A stretch of DNA of 64,000 bases from Bostrychus sinensis (GCA_020698575.1 CM036244.1:13554534-13618533); one strand, 5' to 3'. Shown: positions 22,701-37,600, numbered from the stretch's first letter. Notes: a model not told the origin generated them from the letters alone. Numbers and translations: made by a program.

Positions 22701-24922
22701 TCTGCATGTTCTTGCCCTGACACTTCCTGACACTCTCCATTTATCCAGGCTTGGGATGTACAAAGAGCTGAACTTAGTTTAAGATAAAATGGAAATTGTT
22801 GTGAGGTGAATTGATATGGTTTGCCAGGCTGTCATCCACTGTAAAATCAGTATAATCTTTTCGCAGCTTCATGGTGGTATTTCCCAAAGTCCTTTTTTTT
22901 GTGTGACTAAGCAAATCATGTGGGATTTAAGAAATGCATGGCGTTTGTCAGCTTTACTATACGCTGTAACTGTAAAACCTCAGTGTACACATTGAGTCAG
23001 CCTGCGGTCTGCTCTGGTCATACTTTACTTACTTCCATGTTTCAAACCCCGCTACATGACTCACTCTTCACTGACATCCTCCAGTCTCAGGAGCATGTCC
23101 CTGAGCATGTGTGTGTTCCTGGAAGCCATGCAGACGCTCTCAGGCTCTCTGTGATCCATTTCTCTGACTGGCAGCCCGTAACAGATCTTTCCACGTTGGC
23201 GCATGCCCAATCGAAAATGCAGCAAAGAACTTTACGGATGAACTGCGGGATTTACAGAAACACGGCCAATTATGTCTCCTGTCTGTCTCCTGTGCTCAAA
23301 CTCACTGTCCTCTCTCTGACTCCCATCTGTCTTTCCGCGTGATTCTTCAGCGCTTCTGGTCTGCTCATTTTCCTCTTTCACTGTCTGACTTCATTTAAGG
23401 TGCAGTTTGCCAAAAAGGCCACTGACATGCATGTTTGCATGACATTTTGACATTTTGAGTTGGGTCTTTCCTCTTTGACACATTTTTTTTTTTTGAAAAG
23501 TGGGAGTCAGTAGCTTTGATTGACCACGTCGTAGTTAGGGACAGTTCATATTTAGGAATTACAGCAGGTACATGTGTCCTTGTCTTTCCTTGTGTCAGCA
23601 TGGGATCAAATCTCACTTACCACCTTATAAGCAAAATGCCAAACAGCTGAAACAGTGCATCCCCACTATTATATACATGTTCAAAAACTAACACATTCAT
23701 CTTGTACGCCGCATGGGGTTTTACTCAACTCTCTTTGGTTCAGACCAATAGTGTGGTAGTTATGGACATCTTTTAGAAATATAAACAAAAGAGTGTTGGT
23801 AATGAAGTAGTCAAGGGTTGGCCTCATCTTAAGTGTCTGTCATTTACAAATGCTTTTTGTGGAAGCCCCCTCAGAGTATTCTGTGTAACAGACCATCTGG
23901 GAAAACAGGTCACCAGTCTACTGTTAGAAAAGTTCTATGATCTTGCGTTAAAAGGTCTGTTCTTGCGGTTTTAATGAATTTTGCACTGTAAAACCTATCC
24001 CGACGCATTGACCCACAGACCACTGCCTCTCCTCATATCTGTCTGAATGAACCCTCCACCTGCTGCATCCGGACTTGGCCTCTTTTTATTGTCCCCATAA
24101 TGAACTCTCAGCAAATGGAGTTATCTGCTGCACAGCCTCCTGTCCTGGGAGTGGATTCCTCCTTCTTTGGATCTCCCTGAGTTTTCTCTCTTTTCAAATA
24201 GTTTTTTTCTTTGTTCATCAAAATTGGGGGTCTAAGGGCTGGGGATGTTTATCAAACCAGTTGAGAACCACTGCTCCACAGGTAATGTTCTTCACTTTAA
24301 TTTTTGAGGCTCTTGATAATGACGATATACCACTTGTACAAGTTATTAATGGATCTTGTGCAGTAAAGGAAGTTTGCATACGTGAGATAGGACTTTTGTT
24401 CACATTTTCTCAGACATGCATCAAGTGCACAAACCTCTTACAATTACTTATGAACTGACCATAGTCTTTTGTACCGCACATTAAACTTTCCTCTTTTATT
24501 CTCTCACTCCTGGATCTTGTCTTGTAGCCCTTTTGTGCAGACCACCATGAGGTCAGCAACAGGAAACACAGTGTAAATGCACTGGAGGCCAAAAGTGTCT
24601 CCTAGGAGCTCTTAGCGCCTCATGTATTATTAAATTATCCACTCTGTTTAAATGGGAGTTTTTTGCACTTTCTATCACACACATGCTTATGTTTTGCAGC
24701 CTTCATTACTAACATCACCTGGGATTTTCTCAAAATATCTACAGGTCATTTTATGGGATTTTCTACTCACTACCACTTTGAGTAAATGGACATAGATGAA
24801 AACTTTGAATTGAGGAAAAATTGAGGAAAAAAAAATCCCTTTGAATATATTGCGTGCTTTGGCAGAATTTGCTAAAACTGATCTTTTAATACTAACAGAA
24901 TTTTTTCCTCTGTGTCTTCCAG

Positions 24923-25018
24923 ATCTCTCTACTGCCAAGAGGAAATTTGCTGACTCCCTGAACGAGTTTAAATTTCAGTGTATCGGCGATGCAGAGACGG
25001 ACGATGAGATGTGTATAG
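24923..25018 (+). CDS. arhgap26: arhgap26 exon A (BAR domain; probably exon 2)
   Basis: This is the first coding exon visible. The acceptor is ...tgtgtcttccag and the donor is g|gtaagc. Its 96 nt start in phase 1 (two bases complete an Asn codon begun upstream) and end one base into an Ala codon. It encodes LSTAKRKFADSLNEF followed by a segment ending IGDAETDDEMCI, part of BAR helix 1 and the loop after it. No upstream exon encoding the conserved N-terminus (human MGLPALEFSD type) was found in the preceding 24.9 kb. Confidence 0.95.
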
Positions 25019-28000
25019 GTAAGCCAGGCAATGTGAAACCTAACCCAGCCTCTGTTCTGGCCCAAGATGTTCCTGAAATAGAAACATCGCTGTCATTTTG
25101 TCTCCAAAATAGAACAACTTAATCAGCAGTAAAGACCAGACTATTTATAGAGGAGATGATCACAGATGTCTTTTATATTTTATATTCCTGCTCTTAACTC
25201 TAAATATTTATATAGTTGGAAGATGTTGTATGAATGATTTAAGATGGGGTTTGCTACCATGTGTTGACAAGTTTACAAGTTTACAGTTTACTAATGGTTG
25301 GATAATCTGAGCAATAAGTGCAGACTTGGACCAAGGTTGGAGCCTTTTAAAAGTGTCAGACATAGTGCTGTCGCGGTGACCGTATTATTGTCATACTACT
25401 ACTACGTACTATTATCAATCCAGCCACAAGGGGGCACAAGCGACCGCGGTAACAGCAGTACTGTAAACTATGAAGCATTTAATGTTTATGCATGTATACA
25501 CACTCAGAGACGCTGGGAGTGGAGAACGGAGGGTTAATGGTGAGAAAAGAAAAGGCCTCTGCACAAGCTGCGCTGCCTCAGTGAAGCGAAACCACTTCCC
25601 GAGCAGACACGGGGCTTAGGCGTTACTCAGAGGAGGAGCCGTAGATTTGAATGACGATCCACTCACCTGGTGTTGCGATAACTACGTGAGGTTTTTCTCT
25701 GCCCTCTCCACTCGCCTGCAGATACGTGTGTGACACAATCGCTCTGTAGAGTCAGCGCCGCGGGGAGCACTGCTAGCCTCCTTAGCTCATCTCTCAAACC
25801 ACATAAGGTGAACATGTGGGATTTTCTGAAGCTAACACGTTGCACACGCTGCAAGGACATTGTCACTCATGCCTGGCTCAGGTTTTTGTTAGAGCTGAGG
25901 CTTAACTATATTTCAATTTATTTTTATAATCAAAATGTGTTTGGACATGTCATTTTTTCAAGTGTTATTATTAGCTTATGCTATACCGCTTACACTCAAC
26001 ACCGCGGTGTTGAATCGCATATAATTACTGCAGGGGAAATTCTCTCATCTTGACAGCCCTAGTTGGACAGCAGAAATAGAAGTCAAATGTCTACTGCTTC
26101 CCCAAACATTATTTAGTACAAACCAGTGAGTAAATGAGTATGACATGGCCTTACTGCATTCAAATTACAGATTAAACAGCTGAACCCCAAAGATCTACAG
26201 TAGAGGTTGGCCGATATATCAAAAAGATTTTTACTTTTTTTTTTTTTTTTTCTAGACAATTGGCCATTGGCAGATTTTTGCACTTTCATGCCTATTTTTG
26301 GGCAAGCATATGTTCAAGCAACCATGTGACTGAAGGACCCCAGCTGGAGTTAGCTTACCTTAGCTTGTAGCCTCGTGCAGATAAAAATATAATCCTCCTC
26401 TGAGACAAACCGCTGCAATAATCTAGTTATTTTTATTTATTACTGTGATCAGACATGTTGAAGTTTGTCAGGTATGATTTTTATTCACTGATAAAGACTT
26501 GAGTTAAACATGTGTGTGTTTTGTTTATTAGAGTCTTATGTAACTGCAGAGTTTAGTGACTAGCGCCGCCTGCTGTTGTAAATAGTTTTGCACATGCGCA
26601 TTGCTCGGGGTGGGTCTGAATCGCTCCGGTGTGTCTGTAGCTACTTTTAGTGGTGACAATGGGAGACAAAGAGGTCGCCTCGCCTCTGCCGACGGTGGTT
26701 GGGTGTTGGGTTGGCCATAGAAAAACCCATATCAGTCTTTTCTTTTCTCATTTACTACTTCTGTCAATGACCAATTATGTATCAATAAGTACCAATGTAA
26801 AAAGCACTTTAATGCAACAGCAAGTTTAAAAAAAACACAAGCAAGGAAGAGTTTAAATGGTAATTTTTAGCTTGTAAAGGAGGAGGACAGTAACCCAGTC
26901 AACTTTGTCGGACCTAGAACAGTGACCATAGCAAGTCCCCTTCAGTATCTCGTCCACCCTGAAGCCGTTCCCTGCAGCTGAAATGGATCTGTGTCGGCCT
27001 GCTGTGAACACCGCGCCCCTCTCATGCTCCTCTCTTCTTTGACCCGACCCACCCACCGCTCTGTTTAACTATCGCCAGATATCTTTCCTGAACAGCTTGT
27101 TGCTCTGCTGGACTGCAAAACCGCACTGTTGTTCTAGGCTATTCATAGTCGCCCTCTTCATGCCACCAACAGTTTACTCTCAATTTTCTGAGGCATGTGA
27201 GGCTTTGATAAAAAATGTATTTCATTAAAAAAAGTATTTCCTGTATCCAGAGGCAGATTAACTTAAAAATCTAATACATAATGCAACACTGAAAGCAACC
27301 AGCAAAAATCAGAGCCTCTCGCCTAAATGACTGTTCAAAATTCAATGCAATATCTTTGTGTTATTTCTTAATCCAGCCACAGTTGTGTTAGGAAGGGCAT
27401 CCTGTGTGAAAACTGGAACACTAGGATGCAGATGATTTTCTGTTGCATCCTATTGTGTCTAACCATTATTAGTGATATATTTACATTTCATTTGTCTTCC
27501 TTTTTTTTAGCCAAATCCCTCCAGGAGTTTGCAGCCGTGTTACAGAACCTAGAGGACGAGAGGACGCGGATGGTAAGTGAGCTGTATTGAATATTGGAAA
27601 ATGTTAATAGGGACATGCGGGAAATTGCAGTGTTATCAATATTTTTTTTCTTTAAGAATGATTCCCAGCTTTTTGCTTCAATGGTCTCTTTACAAATACA
27701 AGTCTTGGGTATTGAACAAAATGGCTTTGGTCCAGTGAAGCTCAAGTATTGTAGGAAAATAGTCAATTTTTTTTTCAACACAACATTAATAACATACATT
27801 TTGATATGGTTTAATTCAATTTATATAGCCCAATGTCACAACTGCAGTGGCCTCAAAGAGCTTAACAGGAATAGGAACAAAAAACAAATAGTCCCACAAA
27901 TCGAACATAGAGACACAATCAAACATAAATAATAACTAAACTGAACTAAACCCAGGACATCCCCTGTCATTAGACCCTCCTTCTTGGTAAGGAAAAACTC

Positions 28001-31000
28001 CTAAAAAACCTGGGATGCTTTACTATTTCATGAAAAATATATTGGTGAATTTGGAATTTCATGGCAGCAACACATATTGACAAAAGAGTTGGAAAAGGGG
28101 CAACAAAAGGCTGGAAAACTAAGTGGTAGTAATCAAAACAGCTGAAGGAGCAGGTCACTAGCTAAATATATACACATTAACTAACAGCATTTTAGTAAGA
28201 AGGTATAAAAAGTTTAGTCTATTTTTAGTATTGGATGTGCTGATTGCTTGCGAGTCTCAAGCAGCACTGTTTTTTATTAGTCCTACTTACTTTTCAAGTC
28301 TTTTGTTGCCCTTGTCTTAACTTTTTTGAGACTTGTTGCTGTTATCAAATTCAAGAGCTGTTATGAGCTTTTTTTTTTTTTTGAGTAATATGTTGTGACC
28401 TCTGGTATATTGTTTATCATCTATTGTGTATAAAATGTGCTTTTATCAGATTTGCATTATATTATTTTTACATTTTCACATTATTTTTTCTCAGTGCCCT
28501 AATGTATTCAGAACTGGATTTGTGCATGTCTTCTGGATATTCTGTGCATTAAGATTTGATTGCATTTTGCTTGCAGATTGAAAATGCAAACGACGTGTTG
28601 ATCATGCCTCTGGAGCGGTTCAGGAAGGAGCAGATCAGTGCAGCGAAGGTAAGAAGGTGAAGAAGGTGCCAATACAAAAACCTATATCTCAGTGACAGAA
28701 ATGACTCACTGTGGGCTATTGATGCTGACCACATTATGTTGATCGATGCAGCTCTATTAGGGCTCCTGCAGTTGTTAGATATGCTTTGACAAACACATTA
28801 TCCAACACAGACATCTATATGCAATTACAGAGGTACCACTGACTGAAAAAAGAAGTGGACCACAGTATGCAGGATGTCACTCATTGCTGTTATTGTTGCT
28901 TTGTTGAGTTTGTTGTCTCTCTTTAATTGCATAGTTTGTTTTTCTATCCACAAAAAATGGTCAGAAGCAGCACAATTCATAGTAGTATTCAAGTACACTT
29001 CAATGAATATAATAATGTCTTTCATCAAAGCTAGCAGTTATTAGCCTGGCGAGCCTGGTTCCTCACTCGGAGCAAAACATTTCTCTCCGGTTAATTTGGA
29101 ACTGGCCTATCACAGCCGTTTATCTGCAGCGCAATTTACAAATGCGGACGCTAACCAAGGTAGCTAGTAAAAAAATAAAAAATAAACTTCCCTGACCTGA
29201 TTAACGGTGTTTAGTGCTTGTACTTTGTCTGTTGATTCTGCTGAAGTCTGCGTTGTTCTGTTTGTTTGCTTTTTTCTTCGTCTCCATTTTAACAACAGTA
29301 AAGTCCTGTTGATGTCCGATGTAACAACCACATTCAAACAAACCGTCTTTTTCCACAAGTCTTTGTACAACTGGCCTCTGCTGTTGTCCCCATTCAGAAA
29401 TAAGTACAGAACTGCTCATAGTACATCTTATTTTGGAGTGTTACTGGAGTGGGCTAAGTACTTAACTTAATAGTTGGAAAGCCATTTGATAGGGATTGAT
29501 ACATTATAAATTATATTGTTAAGTACACTATCTTGTTAAAACATGCTTTATTCACAGCCAGCCTTCCTACAGAAGTATGTTATGCTTGCAAAATTTACGC
29601 TCTGTCATTTTCCACATCCAGTTACTTATCAGGTGTTTTTTTATCTTAAGATAGTGTGAAATTGCACTCCAGAAAAAGGGAGTGTTAACACCCTGCAACA
29701 AAAGCATACAAACTTGTCCGGCAGAAATACAATACTGCCTTAAATAAAAGTAGCAATCAAATGGCTGTTCTCTTATTTATTCTCAATCAAGTGTGTAGTT
29801 TGGCTAACAACTGTCGTCAAGGATGTTCTTTCCTGTTGTGGGGCACATGTGGTGATCACACAGAGACGTTTCTAACAGTACTAACAATAATGTATGTAAT
29901 AGAAATAGCTTCCTCTAATACAGTGCATTTTCTTTACTGTCAGTCCCACTGTCAGTCCACTGTGCATCTGCAGGGCGTCTTTATGACCTCAATAGGAGAT
30001 TACACTAATTTATAATCCAGCCATAAATCACAGCCTCACTGCTGGTGGTCTCCTCCAGGCCAGAACACTGTTGTTTTAACGCTTTAGTGAACATTGATCT
30101 CATTTTATCTCAGTCCCTACATGAATATAGACAATATACTGTAAAATATTATTGCGACATTTTCAGGGTGTCTCCAAAATCTTAGAAAGTATTATATTTT
30201 GTGGGCGTGTGTTCAGTTTTCTTCCTCTGGGTATTAAAACCTCAGATTGCTACATAATCTTAGTCTAGCCGTCTAAATGTTACAGGTAAATGTGGAAAGT
30301 ACAGCTCTGTACATGCAGCAGAATTAGCAGAAGTAAAGGCACTCAGCTAAATTATTAATGGAATAAGAAAAGTATTATGAAAAAGTATTGAGTGTGAAGT
30401 TTACTAAATTTTTGCAATTCACAGCAAGGCCCATTATTACTTTTACCACAACTATTACTACTACTGTTACTACTACTGCTGCAACTGCTACTACTACATT
30501 TACAGCTACTAATATTACAACAACTTCTACCACTACTATTACTACTACTGCGACTGCTACTACTATAACTACATCTAATATTACCACAACTACTACCACT
30601 ACTATTACTACAATTACAGCTACTAATATTAAAACAACTACTACCACTACTATTACTATTACTGCTGTGACTGCTACTACTGCTACTACTATACCTACAT
30701 CTACAAATATTACAACAACTACTACCACTACTTTTACTACTACTGCTGCAACTACTACTTCTACAACTACATCTAATATTACAACAACTGCTACTATTAC
30801 TACTACTGCTGCAACTGCTACTACTATAATAACATCTACTACTACTGCTACTTTTTCCAAAGGATGTGCTAAAGAAAATCACTTGAGTAAAAGTATGTAG
30901 TTACTTTCCACTACTGGTGAGTACTATTAATTGGAGCTCGGCTGATATATCGGCCGATATAGCCCATTCGCCGATATAAACAGTACTATTTTTACTGTGT

Positions 31001-31578
31001 GCTGGAATGTTGGAATAAGACCTGTTTACTTGCAAATGATGGCATTCTGCTATTTGTGCAGCAGAGATCGTACTCATGTTTCCAAACAGTTGGGCTTTTA
31101 CACTGCAGTTCTTAGGAAACAGCCCAAATCACCTTCTCATGGCCTGAAAAGCTCAAAAAGGCAATACAAATATTTTGCTCATTTCCTTGCCATAAAACCT
31201 CATGGAACAAAAATTTTAAAAAGCATTTTGTAGTTCTCCATGCTCTACTTGCAGAGAGCAAGTTTAAATGAAATTTAAGTAAAACAAATTTAGTTAAAGC
31301 TAAATCAAATAAATAAATAAATATATAATAATATCCCCCACACCAATACCCACTACAACCTACATAACAATCAGCAAAAAGAACAATAAGCAGCTTTCTA
31401 CAACATATTAAAAAGATGTTTAGTCTAATAAACTGGCTTTGGGTGTACACGCCATATTCGTGTAATCAAGAGCAGAAGAAAAATGCTTTAAAATACTTTT
31501 TCTTAATGTATAACTGTATCGGCCAATGTATCGAATATCTGTATTTTTTTTTTGTTACCTAATATCGGTATCGGCATC

Positions 31579-31615
<37 letters not shown>

Positions 31616-34600
31616 ATATTGGTTGGGCTCTACTATTAATACATAGGCAGTATGTGGTAAATACTGCAAGTTTTAATGTTTTATAATCTGCTTATTCCCA
31701 GACCTGCTGTTGCTGTCATTAGTCAGGGGAATTATAGGAGAAGCCAAAGGGGATTGCGTTAACATTAAGTATTAAACATCACTGTAACATCTGATCTTCT
31801 GTCCCTTCAGTGGATCATTGCATTTTATTGTGACCTAGTGCCCCTATCAAATTAATCCCAGTTTAACCCTAAAAACAGCCCACGCCATCTTCCTTTGGCA
31901 CAGATTTACCTTGTCCTAAAGCCGCAGCTGGTGCTGGGACTTTAAGGGAATTACAGATGCACCAAAAGATGTAGGTTCAAACATAATCCCGACTCGAAGG
32001 AAGTTAGACGACCCAGTGAATTCAAGGTACTTAACAACATAACATTAATAAGTAGGGAAAATGTTGCTTTTGAATACACACCCATAATAATATGCTCATT
32101 ATGATTTCTATTATATACGGCAACGCACTTAATGTCAACAGAAACTGAGAAAGCTATCATTACATTTAAAGGTATTTCCCGTCAAACAATGTCTATTCAA
32201 TCAATAGCAACTGGAAGTACACAAGATATCATTATTTTAAAGCATTGTACAAAACATCTTGCATGCAAAAATAACTTCTTAAATGCAGAGGTGGAACATT
32301 AAAGTATTGTTACTTGAAAACAACAAAACTCAAGTTAGAGGTACCATAATATACTTTTTTTCAGGCTTTTTGAAATAATTTTGGACACCTTTGCATTAGG
32401 GTTTTACATTTATAACTTAAAAAATTATAAATATATATATTATAAATTAAAAAACTATATACAAATGTCTTGTTTAGGTGAGCTGTTATTTTGAGTTTGC
32501 CTGTCTGTCACCCTTTGCTGGCAAAAGTGGGGTTTGGAGAGAGCATAAAAAAAAAAGCTAATTAGCATGGCTATAAGCATGGCTAGAAGCAACATGACGC
32601 AACAGATGGCGGTGTATGGGCTTTAGAAACACACAGGAGCACTTCCTGGTTTCATGTGTCAGTGAAGAGTGGTGACACCCACCGTTTCCAGCTCTTGAGA
32701 AAGATAGCGCCTCAGCATACAGGATTACTCAAACATGCATGAATGAAACAAAATACTACTCCAGGGATATTTTTGAGGTGCCAACAATTATAACATGGTT
32801 AAAAACTCAAAGGTATATTTAGAATAATAGTGGAGTTTTAACAAATAGGTATTTAACAAAGTTATTATTGAAGTGAAAGTTGAACACGTATTGAATGTAA
32901 ACGTTATTAAGCCAAACATGGCTCAAACTCAGGCCTCTCTGATTGCAAGGTGAGTGTAATAACCACCTAACCACTCAATAATGTACAAAATTATATGTAT
33001 TTTTATATTGTATTTTTAACAACTCGGAAAATGCATTTTCTGAGTGCTTACTTATCACTTCTGCTTAAATACCAAGTTGCGTTTTTTGCCTATTTGGATT
33101 TTTTAGCAACTTGCACTATATTTTATAAATGTACATCTGGTCATTTTTCTTTATTTTCATTTTCTGTATTATTAAAAAAAGTTAAAATTATAATAATAAT
33201 ATAATAATATAATATAATAATTATAAGATTGACAAAGTAAATGGGAAAAGGAACTTGTTTCTACAGCACATTTTCACATTACATTTCTCAACTTAACACT
33301 GCCACCTGCTGGTCAAATCTTATAATTCTTTGTAACATGGAACAGCCCTTTAGGTCTCTTTATGGCTGTATAGCACAGAGTCCTCCTCCTCAACGAGGGA
33401 GAAAAAATGTGGAAAAAAAATACAGTGTTTCAGTCTTTGGATATTATTTTAATATCTTTGATATACAAATTATAAGAGTCTTATCAGAAAATTTTAGGTG
33501 CTAAGATGAAAGCAACTGAGATTCACAGGCATACAGGACAATAAAATAAATACAATATTTTATTCTACATTTTGACGAGACAACATTTATTAAAATAATT
33601 GTAACACTGGCCTTTTTTGTTTTTTGTTATTGTTATATTAGCATTATTATAGATTATGGCCAAGACTGCAATCTGTAGTTGAAACATACAACCAATAAAA
33701 TAACAGTCTAGACTAACACAAACAACACATGGAGACACAAAAAGGAAAGCTTGGCACTATTTTATACATAATTTCCACAGTGCATTAGAAACAGTTAAAC
33801 TTGAAACAGATTTCTTGTTGTTTAGAGCTGCATTCATCATCACTAATGTGTTTTGCAGCTGCTCTCTGCGCTTCCTCCTGGACACTGCTGCTGCCTCTGC
33901 TGCTTGTTGTTCAAACAGGACTGGGCCAAAAACGCACCTGTGTCCTGTCACTTTAGCATATGCTGACTTTAAAGGCTTCACTAAATATCAAGCAACACAA
34001 CAACACATAATTAAATTTCCCATGATGAAAGCAATGGCGTGTTTACATTTATGTCTGGACACTTTCATCAACTACCACCAAGAACAGTCTAATATGCTTA
34101 TTTTTGCTACTCTTTGCAAAAGTAATGATGTTAAAGGCAGAAATGAAACATGTATCACTTACCAAATGTAACTTTGCATTCAATTTAGTTTGAATATGGC
34201 TTGAGATATCCATTCAGAGGCTATAGTGCATTGCACAAAGGTGATATATTGGCATCTAAAGTTGGGAGACTGTAAAAAAGTAAAGAAAATGCATTGATAC
34301 AAATGCATTGCATTACAGTACAGACTAATCAGGGTTTTTTTTTGTTAGTTTTTTAATGCAATATCACTTGAGAACCTGAAGATCATGAGCATCCAATACA
34401 TCCAATACTAATAATACAGACTTTCTAAAATGCTCCTTTATACCCAGGCATCTTACTGAAATTTTGCAAATTAACACAATTAGTTCCAAAATGCACCGCC
34501 TTTTTATAGTAAAACTGTATTTTCCAGTCTTTTGTTGCCCTCATTCCAACTTTTTGAGCTGTGTTGCTGCCATTATATTCAAAATGAGCTATTATTAGTC

Positions 34601-37600
34601 ATAAATGGTAATGTCTCAGTTTAAACACCTTAAATTTTGTATACAGAATATGTTTTTATAAGACTTGCACACCATTGAATTTAGTTTCATTGTACATTCT
34701 GCACAACTTCCCGAATTTGGGTACAATAGCAGACTGTGAATAATCAAATTTCCTATGGTAAAAGCTTCGCCATGGGCAATTTATGACCTGCTGTCTGCTT
34801 ATTTGATATTTTCTCTCTTTTTGTATTGAACCCATAAAGCCGGCCTGTTTGCCTGTTTCTTGGAGATATTAACACTAAACTAGGCACACCCTGCTCCTCT
34901 AACTGTCCCTAGTTTATCATAAAACAGCTTTTTTTTATGTCCATGAGCTCAACTCTGATGAAACGGCCTGTTGTCTAATAAGCAGATGTGTTCTCGAAGG
35001 ACCAGTTTCACACTCCACTCTTGAACAATAGTGTCATAAAATTCACAATATAAAATCTGTGATGGTGCTTCCGCCAAGAAAAAAAACAACAACACCCATG
35101 CAGACAAGTGTCAAGCCTGATTCATAGCCATTTAATCTCAATGTGCTAATGATGATTATCCATTTTGTATTCTTGATTACAGGAAGCCAGGAAAAAATAT
35201 GACAAAGAAACAGAGAAGTATTGTGCCGTGTTGGAAAAACATCTAAGTCTTTCAGCGAAGAAAAAGGAATCGCATCTTCACGAGGTAAGAAGCCATGATG
35301 TTTTACTTTCTCGGTGTATTTTGCATCATCAGTATTAGGTCAAGGTTGATTTATATGTAGCACTTTTGATTAAACTCATTTTCTAGGCGGACAATCAGGT
35401 GGACAACGTACGGCAGCACTTCTACGAGGTTTCTCTGGAGTATGTCTTCAAAGTGCAGGAAGTCCAGGAGAGGAAGATGTTTGACTTTGTTGAACCTGTA
35501 AGATCACACGCCACACAGTTTATTTTCTGTCCCAGGTCCTGCTCTTTCCATTGTTTTACATTCAACACTCAATTTGTGAGCAACCTCTGACTGCAAACCA
35601 TCAGTCAGTGCAGGCAAAATATCACTATTAAGCAAGTCCTTAGTAGCACCACACCTTTCTTTTAGTTAGTATTTTCTTGTTGCTTCAGTGAACTTGCATC
35701 AAAAATCATATTCTTTATTTATTTTGTTACTGTCCATTCTACAAGGTTCATGTAAACAAATTAGAATATTGTGGAAATGTAAAATTGTTTCAGAAGTTCA
35801 AGTCAAAAAATGAAATGCATTTGCACAAAGTGAAATATTGCAAGCATTTCTATTATTTTATTTTATTTGTATTATGATGTTACTGTCCAATCTTCAAGAC
35901 ACATGTCAGCAAATTATTTTTATTATTTCTATTTTTATTATTTTAATGATGATGATACTCTAATTTCATAAAAGGCTGAAATTGCTGAAATTCTATATAA
36001 CTTTTTATATGATTTAAATAAATAAATGCTTGAAAAACTATTTTACTCTTTGCATTGAACTGCTGTAAATGAACTATGCATTACTATAAATTCACTTTTC
36101 TACAATATTCTGCTGTATTATTATTGGGTGGCAGTAGCTCAGGAGGTAGAGGTATTTGCCCACTAAGGTGGTTCACTGTGTAAGTGTGATTGTATGTTTG
36201 GTGTTGGTCAGAGAGGCCATTGGCGGAGCCATGTTTCTGAGGAATAAATGAATAGTGGCCTTGAAAAGCTTTATATGGAACAATATTCAAAATTCATTGC
36301 AGCTTCAGGCTTGTATTCCTCAGGATATATTCACTTCCTTACTGAAAAACAGTTTAAATGAAGCGTGTACTTGTTGTTCTTGAGCCGGATATAATTGTTT
36401 TTATAAGGTCCATTGTATTTGTATTGTACTTTGTTTGTCTTGCATCTCCACTCATTGTTTTCATTTTCATTTTTTCTGTTCAGGTATTTCAGCAAACTAG
36501 CTCCCAAAACAGTATTATTCACTATATTTGTTACGTTTTACCCAATATATTTTTTCAATACAAACCAATATTAGATACCATACTTAATTGTACTTTCTGA
36601 GATACCCATTTTCAGATTATGGTGCATTTCGGTACCCACATGGAGAACCCTTTTTTTTTTTTTTTTACTGCTAATCCTAACTAGCTTTTTTTTGGCTTTT
36701 CTCCAGGGTTACTTTCCTCACTTCCTCAGCTTCCTTCCCTTGTCACATTGTACTGTTAGTAACCTTAACCTTTTTTCCCCCAGTTGTTGGCGTTTCTACA
36801 AGGCCTGTTTACATACTATCACCATGGATATGAGCTGGCCAAAGACTTCAACCACTTCAAGACCAACCTTACCATCAGCATACAGAACGTAAGTCCACAC
36901 ACAAATACCTAAGAAAATATAGATATATGTTATACACAATGTCATATAATTGGCTGCATATACAAATTGGACTTAGGTAAAACAATCTGCTGTTACAAAA
37001 AGTAAATAATAAGCTCCATGGTGTCACTGAGGTCCACTTTTTTTCAGTGTATTTAGTATTGACGTTCAGCTGCTGAGCACACTGTCATAGCCTCTATCCC
37101 TGTTCACAACATTCAGCCAAACTTTTGACCTCAGTATTTGTAAACCCTGCCTGAGAATCAGAGTTGCTTTCATCGTAGGACCCAAAGTTTTCTCATTAGA
37201 AGCTCTTATAATTTGCAAAGCATATATATCAAAATAAGCACTGTGCGTGTGTGAGAAAAAACAAATCTGAGTCTGAGCTGTGTAAATAGTGACTTGAGTC
37301 CCATTATCTGATTAACAAGATGAATAAATAGAAAAGGACCATTCTTCTACAGCAACATGAACTGAAAATGGCATTTGATATAAAGCACACACACTTCATA
37401 TGGCTGCATATTTATCAGCTACTTCCTTTTCTGCTTCTGAAAATAACCACATGAACAAGACATTTAACGCACATTAACATTTAGCATTAAAGCGTACTTT
37501 GCCTTGTTCTTTTCCAGACGAGGAACCGTTTCGAGAGCACACGCTCCGAGGTGGAAAGTTTGATGAAGAAGATGAAGGAGAACCCGCACGAACACAAGAG

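Larger units (their letters stand above)
1..24922 (+). other. arhgap26: Intron upstream of the first visible arhgap26 exon (probably intron 1)
   Basis: No coding exon was recognised in these 24.9 kb. The exon at 24923 begins one base into the codon matching family residue ~52, so at least the N-terminal coding exon lies before base 1. The stretch holds the repeats listed separately, separated by AT-rich sequence with no recognisable feature. Unassigned stretches longer than 300 bases include about 841-1474, 2064-2730, 3347-5100, 5226-7595, 8756-10057, 13176-14480, 15013-15949, 17506-18774, 19031-20289, 21328-22312 and 22766-24922. Confidence 0.8.
28649..35182 (+). other. arhgap26: arhgap26 intron C-D
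   Basis: 6.5 kb with an ACT array, a hAT element and a family A MITE, listed separately. 28649-30279, 31633-32284 and 32831-35182 are AT-rich with no recognised gene. A tRNA-like minus-strand trace (CTCAAACTCAGGCCTCTCTGATTGCAAGG) lies near 32920-32960. Confidence 0.75.

Noticed and set aside
22920..23342. 140-codon plus-strand frame
   Set aside because: No recognisable domain, no splice-compatible context for arhgap26, and average intron-like composition; chance open frame.
30355..30900. Three overlapping 160-175-codon frames rich in Ser, Val or Thr on both strands
   Set aside because: They are products of the ACT/GCT triplet array; every register is open because the repeat lacks stop triplets.
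36331..36600. Opposed frames with hydrophobic plus-strand translation (possible membrane protein)
   Set aside because: AT-rich intron; hydrophobic residues come from T-rich codons, no start context or family match.
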